A stretch of DNA of 35,300 bases, from the NCBI GenBank assembly GCA_003543245.1, contig DPJB01000022.1, positions 7,752 through 43,051 on the forward strand, read 5' to 3'. Positions within the stretch are counted from its first letter, which is position 1. Each line of letters opens with the position of its first letter. Source of the DNA: Moraxellaceae bacterium. GTDB taxonomy: Bacteria; Pseudomonadota; Gammaproteobacteria; Pseudomonadales; Moraxellaceae. The notes beneath the pieces are model-generated. The model was not told the origin of the DNA and made no database searches. It saw nothing but the letters and a program-made list of their open reading frames with translations. The position numbers were made by a program, and so were the translations under genes. Shown here piece after piece: positions 32,279 to 35,300 of this stretch.

Positions 32279-33147
32279 CAGGCCGCCTCCTCCAGATGCA
32301 CGCCGCCGTAAACAGCGGCAGAGGCTCGCATCGGATCCTCGTGACGACCATACTCGTCAAGCCAGGCAGACACTTTCTCAGGCATCCCGGTTTCCCACGG
32401 GTGAAACCCAGGGCGGAACCAGTCAAGAAACTCCGGCATCATGCGGACAAGAATACCTCGGCGACCATAAAGGCGATTCAAACCGCGCAGTATCACTCTG
32501 GGCTGGCGGGTCACGCCATCCATCTTCAGCATATTCCAGAACACTGGCGCTACCACCAGATGAATCATCAGGGTGCCGACTACCAGAGCCGATACGCGCG
32601 TCACATACCCACCGCCAGCCACCGTCTGATAAAGATCGTAAGCCACCGCTTTGTGTTCCACTTCCTCCACCCCATGCCACAGGAACAAGGCACGCATTAC
32701 CGGATCTGCGTCCCGAAACATATCGGAATCTTCCTTTAGCATGGCCTCGCCCAAGGTCGCGGTGAAGTGCTCAAAGGCCGCAGTCATCGCCAGCTGATAT
32801 TTTTTCGGAAGGTATTTCTGTGAGACACGAATGAAACGGCGCAAATTGGCCGTGGCCTTCTCGACATCAACGCCCTGCCCGGCCATCACCTGGTTGAATC
32901 TGTCATGAACTATGCCGTGCTGGCCTTCCTGACGGATAAAGTGGCGAATATCGTCACGCAAACGCTCATCCGTTACCTGATCCTGAAAGTTGCGAACCGA
33001 CTGGATAAAGAATCTCTCGCCCTCAGGAAAATGTACCGAGAGCGCATCAAAAAAGCGGGTCAGAACCGGATCGCCACCGTTCCAGTGGCGGGGAACGGCC
33101 GTAACATCAAAAACAACCTTGCGAGGCTGGATAGGCGTCATATTCAT
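32278..33147 (-). CDS. Ferritin-like 'metal-dependent hydrolase' (PF10118 type), paralogue 3
   Basis: The 289-residue third paralogue keeps the putative metal ligands E44 (PEGERFF), E74-x2-H77-x3-H81 (RQEGQHGIVHD), E126-H127 (FEHFTAT) and E161/E162/E164 with H165 (EEVEHKAV). A hydrophobic segment (VSALVVGTLMIHLVVAPVFW, about 180-200) and the region FHPWE follow, as in paralogue 1. ATG 33147 is chosen over ATG 33159 because GGAGAG sits just before it. It is the first gene of operon D, only about 60 bp behind a strong promoter with the shared operator, and overlaps the BtrH-like gene. Biochemical role unknown. Confidence 0.86.
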   Translation of the reverse strand: MNMTPIQPRKVVFDVTAVPRHWNGGDPVLTRFFDALSVHFPEGERFFIQSVRNFQDQVTDERLRDDIRHFIRQEGQHGIVHDRFNQVMAGQGVDVEKATANLRRFIRVSQKYLPKKYQLAMTAAFEHFTATLGEAMLKEDSDMFRDADPVMRALFLWHGVEEVEHKAVAYDLYQTVAGGGYVTRVSALVVGTLMIHLVVAPVFWNMLKMDGVTRQPRVILRGLNRLYGRRGILVRMMPEFLDWFRPGFHPWETGMPEKVSAWLDEYGRHEDPMRASAAVYGGVHLEEAA

Positions 33148-33205
33148 AAGTCTCTCCATTATGGATTCGGGCCCTGAAAGAGCTTTTCACCAGTCTGATC
33201 TCCAG

Positions 33206-33235
33206 ATCATAATTGGTTGACCAACCAAATGTCAA
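33206..33235 (-). promoter_or_regulatory. Operon D promoter with TetR-type operator in the spacer
   Basis: Read on the minus strand, TTGACA (33235-33230) and TATGAT (33211-33206) are 18 bp apart, close to consensus. The spacer holds the inverted repeat seen on the plus strand as TTGGTTGACCAACCAA (33213-33228). Both this promoter and the operon A promoter share the run ATTGACATTTGGTTG up to the centre of the repeat. It drives the eight-gene operon ending at 24748. Confidence 0.8.
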
Positions 33236-33616
33236 TCTGTCTCGCCTAGACGCAAACATTCAAGCCATTCCGCAGTCTCACCAACCACTGCGGTTTGTAC
33301 TGGCCACAAGGGGAATCGCTCTATATCAGACTTCATCTCACCCCAACTTCCCTAGAAATCATCCAAAGCTATTGCTACTCGATGAGCTAGGACAACATTC
33401 AATGTCTCGTACAAGCTCATGGAGTGGGATGGGAAACTGATTCGTCCTTTGCAGAACTGATCACCGCTCCCCTATAGTGGAGTGACAGAGGCAGAGATGA
33501 ACATAATGGAAAATTAGTATCTCTTGACGACAGGAGATACCCCACTTTTTTTCAGATACATATCACCTAAATGAGATAGCTACCCACCCCACAGGGTCGC
33601 TTAAAAGCTCCTCTAC
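33236..33616. other. Gene-free interval between the catabolic island and the DUF932 region
   Basis: No coding frame is convincing. Two small inverted repeats are visible: CCGCAGT/ACTGCGG (33270-33276 and 33287-33293) and GTATCTC/GAGATAC (33517-33523 and 33534-33540), the latter followed by a T7 run at about 33546-33552. They may be weak terminators or remnants of element ends. The composition is AT-richer than the flanking genes. Confidence 0.4.
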
Positions 33617-33652
33617 AAAGCCCGCACCGCTCACTCGGTCGCGGGCTTTTTT
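33617..33652 (+). terminator. Intrinsic terminator
   Basis: AAAGCCCGC pairs with GCGGGCTTT (33617-33625 and 33641-33649), extended inside by ACCG/CGGT. The stem runs directly into TTTTTT (33647-33652). This is a textbook intrinsic terminator on the plus strand. The transcript it ends is not evident, since no gene precedes it on that strand for over 8 kb; it may end a small RNA or be a leftover. Confidence 0.85.
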
Positions 33653-33676
33653 ATGCCCTCAAACTGGAGATTTCAC

Positions 33677-33988
33677 ATGCATTGTCCGTTTTGCGGCTCT
33701 GACGCCGTCTTCTGCAAACACTACGGCCGCAAGGTCGGCGGCGCGCTTGGCGCCTTGGCCGGGGCTGCCGGTGGTGCCACCGAGGCCATGGTCGGCGCTC
33801 GTCTCGGCGCTGTAGTCGGCTCCATTGTCGGGCCGGCCGGCACCTTGGCTGGGGCCATTCTCGGCGGGCTCGTCGGCGCTGCTGCTGGCTGTGCTACTGG
33901 TGCAGCTGTTGGCGATGCTATTGATAAACACATCTTCAATGACTACCAGTGCCTTCGCTGCCGTCAGGAATTCACCGGCGAATCCTGA
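33677..33988 (+). CDS. Small protein with glycine zipper between two zinc-ribbon halves
   Basis: The 103-residue protein starts with MHCPFCGSDAVFCKHYGRKV (CxxC plus a further Cys and His) and ends with YQCLRCRQEFTGES (CxxC). Between them lies a long Gly/Ala stretch with many GxxxG and AxxxG steps (GGALGALAGAAGGATEAMVG and on to VGDAIDK), typical of membrane-inserting glycine zippers. The two CxxC pairs could form one zinc ribbon if the zipper folds back as a membrane hairpin. ATG 33677 follows CTGGAGA; an earlier in-frame start at 33653 lies only a few bases after the terminator. It precedes the DUF932 gene by 83 bp, a pairing in keeping with integrative elements. Function unknown. Confidence 0.85.
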   Translation: MHCPFCGSDAVFCKHYGRKVGGALGALAGAAGGATEAMVGARLGAVVGSIVGPAGTLAGAILGGLVGAAAGCATGAAVGDAIDKHIFNDYQCLRCRQEFTGES

Positions 33989-34071
33989 TCCCCCACCGTC
34001 GCTCTGCTCTTTTTCCTTCACGGCACGACATTCGCCTCACCTTCTTCCTCTCATTTTCAAAGGACACTCTC

Positions 34072-35028
34072 ATGGCTCATCTCGTCGAAACCATGGCCTA
34101 TGTCGGCGCCACCCCGTGGCACGGCCTGGGCAACCAACTCACCACTCATCAACCACTGCAGGTCTGGGCCAAGCAGGCCGGCATGGACTGGGACATTCGC
34201 GAGACCCCGGTCCGCTATGTCACCGAGTCTGCTGGCAACCTTGGCGCCATCATGTCCTTCGAAGACAGCAAGGTGCTGTTCCGCTCGGATACCCATGCCC
34301 CGCTCTCCGTGGTCAGCGCCCGTTACAAGGTCGTGCAGCCCCGCGAGATCCTGGAGTTCTACCGCGACCTCACCGAAGTCTCCGGCTTCGAGTTGGAGAC
34401 AGCGGGCGTGCTCAAAGGCGGTCGCAAGTTCTGGGCTCTCGCCCGGACGGGCCAGACAGGATCGCTCAAGGGAAAGGATGTCAGTCATGGCTATGTGCTG
34501 TTAGCGACAGGGTGTGACGGTACGCTCGCTACCACGGCGCAGTTCACCAACATACGCGTGGTCTGCAATAACACCTTGGCCATTGCCCTTGGGTCCAATA
34601 ACGGAGCAGTAAAAGTGCCGCACAGCACCACCTTTGATCCCAAGGCCGTGAAGCAACAGCTCGGCATTTCAGTGTCGACCTGGGATGACTTCATGTACCG
34701 CATGAAGGCGCTTAGCGAACGAAAGATGAAGCACTCGGAAGTGCAGCGCTACTTCCTGAATGTCTTCACGGAGTTCTCGCACAAGGGGCCGGGTGTCACC
34801 AGCGACCGGGCCATAGCCAAGGCGCTCTCGCTGTACGAGGGTGCTGGTCGTGGGGCAGAGCTGCCGTCTGCCAGGGCGACAGCATATGGCCTGCTGAATG
34901 CGGTCACGGAGTTCGTGGATCACGAGCGCCGCGCACGCAGTACGGACCATCGTCTGGACTCAGCCTGGTTTGGTCAGGGGGCATCCCTCAAGCAGAAGGC
35001 GCTGGAACAGGCCCTCGCGCTGGCGTGA
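34072..35028 (+). CDS. DUF932 phage/plasmid-like protein
   Basis: The 318-residue protein is recognised from MAYVGATPWHGLG at the N-terminus, the core FRSDTHAPLSVVSARYKVVQ PREI, the strand TGCDGTLATTAQFTNIRVVCNNT and a helical C-terminal part. This is the DUF932 (TIGR03299) family found on phages, plasmids and integrative conjugative elements, of unknown biochemical role. ATG 34072 with AAAGGA upstream is chosen; an open frame extends back to 33949 but overlaps the previous gene and is not family-like. The next gene begins 9 bp after the stop, so they form an operon. Confidence 0.92.
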   Translation: MAHLVETMAYVGATPWHGLGNQLTTHQPLQVWAKQAGMDWDIRETPVRYVTESAGNLGAIMSFEDSKVLFRSDTHAPLSVVSARYKVVQPREILEFYRDLTEVSGFELETAGVLKGGRKFWALARTGQTGSLKGKDVSHGYVLLATGCDGTLATTAQFTNIRVVCNNTLAIALGSNNGAVKVPHSTTFDPKAVKQQLGISVSTWDDFMYRMKALSERKMKHSEVQRYFLNVFTEFSHKGPGVTSDRAIAKALSLYEGAGRGAELPSARATAYGLLNAVTEFVDHERRARSTDHRLDSAWFGQGASLKQKALEQALALA

Positions 35029-35037
35029 GGACCGTCC

Positions 35038-35300
35038 ATGCCACTGAACCGTGATGCTCCCGACGTTGTACTGCTCCGGCACAACCTGACTGTCCTGATG
35101 CGCTCCCTACGCTCATTGCAGATCTCCCTCGTGGAGGTCCGGTATGCGGGAGCGAGAGGGCGTTGCCAACCTTGCCAAGTGAACGTGACCCCTCGCGGTA
35201 CTTCAACCCTTGCAACCCGCGTCGTACTTCAGAGAGCTGCTGCCGATGCCGGTCAAGTGCCCGTCGCCCTAATGGATGATGAAGTCGGGCTTGCTGAAGG
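35038..35300 (+). CDS. Hypothetical protein, 3' end outside the window (partial)
   Basis: An open frame from ATG 35038 runs to the window edge (87 codons) without a stop. TGAGGA stands 6 bases before the ATG and the gap to the DUF932 stop is 9 bp. The text MPLNRDAPDVVLLRHNLTVL is followed by a cysteine pair (CQPCQ) and a strand-rich region. No family is recognised. The tight spacing and ribosome site make it likely real. Confidence 0.55.
   Translation, partial: MPLNRDAPDVVLLRHNLTVLMRSLRSLQISLVEVRYAGARGRCQPCQVNVTPRGTSTLATRVVLQRAAADAGQVPVALMDDEVGLAE

Noticed and set aside
1..35300. CRISPR arrays, rRNA or riboswitches
   Set aside because: No regularly spaced repeats, rRNA segments or recognisable riboswitch cores were seen on either strand.

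Overview
The window (35.3 kb, GC roughly 55-57 % by eye) looks like the chromosome of an aerobic hydrocarbon-degrading gammaproteobacterium, of the Alcanivorax/Marinobacter/marine Pseudomonas kind. This rests on a CYP153-type alkane hydroxylase operon, an AlmA-like flavin monooxygenase and CoA-dependent beta-oxidation genes. Genus cannot be fixed from the sequence alone.

Layout. (1) 1-1800: end of an unidentified gene, a phospholipase D/cardiolipin synthase-like gene and tRNA-Ser(UGA). (2) 1800-8650: a decayed accessory stretch. It holds a truncated GNAT acetyltransferase, two facing IS30-type transposase remnants, an AT-rich gene for a secreted helical protein, frameshifted fragments and a dead IS3-type transposase. 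One large intact gene, a soluble PAS-rich hybrid histidine kinase, stands alone here, followed by about 500 bp of a decayed beta-rich protein gene. (3) 8650-33240: a compact catabolic island with four operons and two regulators. (4) 33240-35300: a terminator, a zinc-ribbon/glycine-zipper protein, a DUF932 protein and the start of another gene, typical of integrative elements or plasmids.

The catabolic island. Operon A (+, 9507-13859) encodes a ferritin-like 'metal-dependent hydrolase', an SDR, an HSL-type esterase and a Baeyer-Villiger monooxygenase. Operon B (-, 18563-13807) encodes ferredoxin, CYP153, a GMC alcohol dehydrogenase and ferredoxin reductase, with a divergent AraC-type regulator. 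Operon C (+, 19877-24685) encodes an alpha/beta hydrolase, AlmA, an SDR, a second ferritin-like protein and a hotdog thioesterase. Operon D (-, 33147-24748) encodes a third ferritin-like protein, a BtrH/DUF4872 protein, two hotdog thioesterases, an acyl-CoA ligase, two adjacent acyl-CoA dehydrogenases and a second GMC oxidoreductase. Most junctions overlap or are very short.

Regulation. A 16-bp inverted repeat (TTGGTTG-AC-CAACCAA) occurs in front of operons A, C and D. In A and D it fills the spacer between a TTGACA -35 box and the -10 box. The TetR gene divergent from operon A is the obvious candidate ligand, so A, C and D look like one regulon. Operon B has a different control region: two 15-bp direct repeats (GGTCATTTnnnGACA) spaced 21 bp apart beside the AraC-type gene.

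Inferred pathway: CYP153 or AlmA oxygenates an alkane, cycloalkane or terpenoid; SDR and GMC enzymes oxidise alcohols; the Baeyer-Villiger enzyme plus esterases open ketones through esters or lactones; the ligase and dehydrogenase pair feed beta-oxidation. The parts with no known role in such a pathway are the three ferritin-like paralogues and the BtrH-like protein. They share the putative operator and are the best candidates for an undescribed function.
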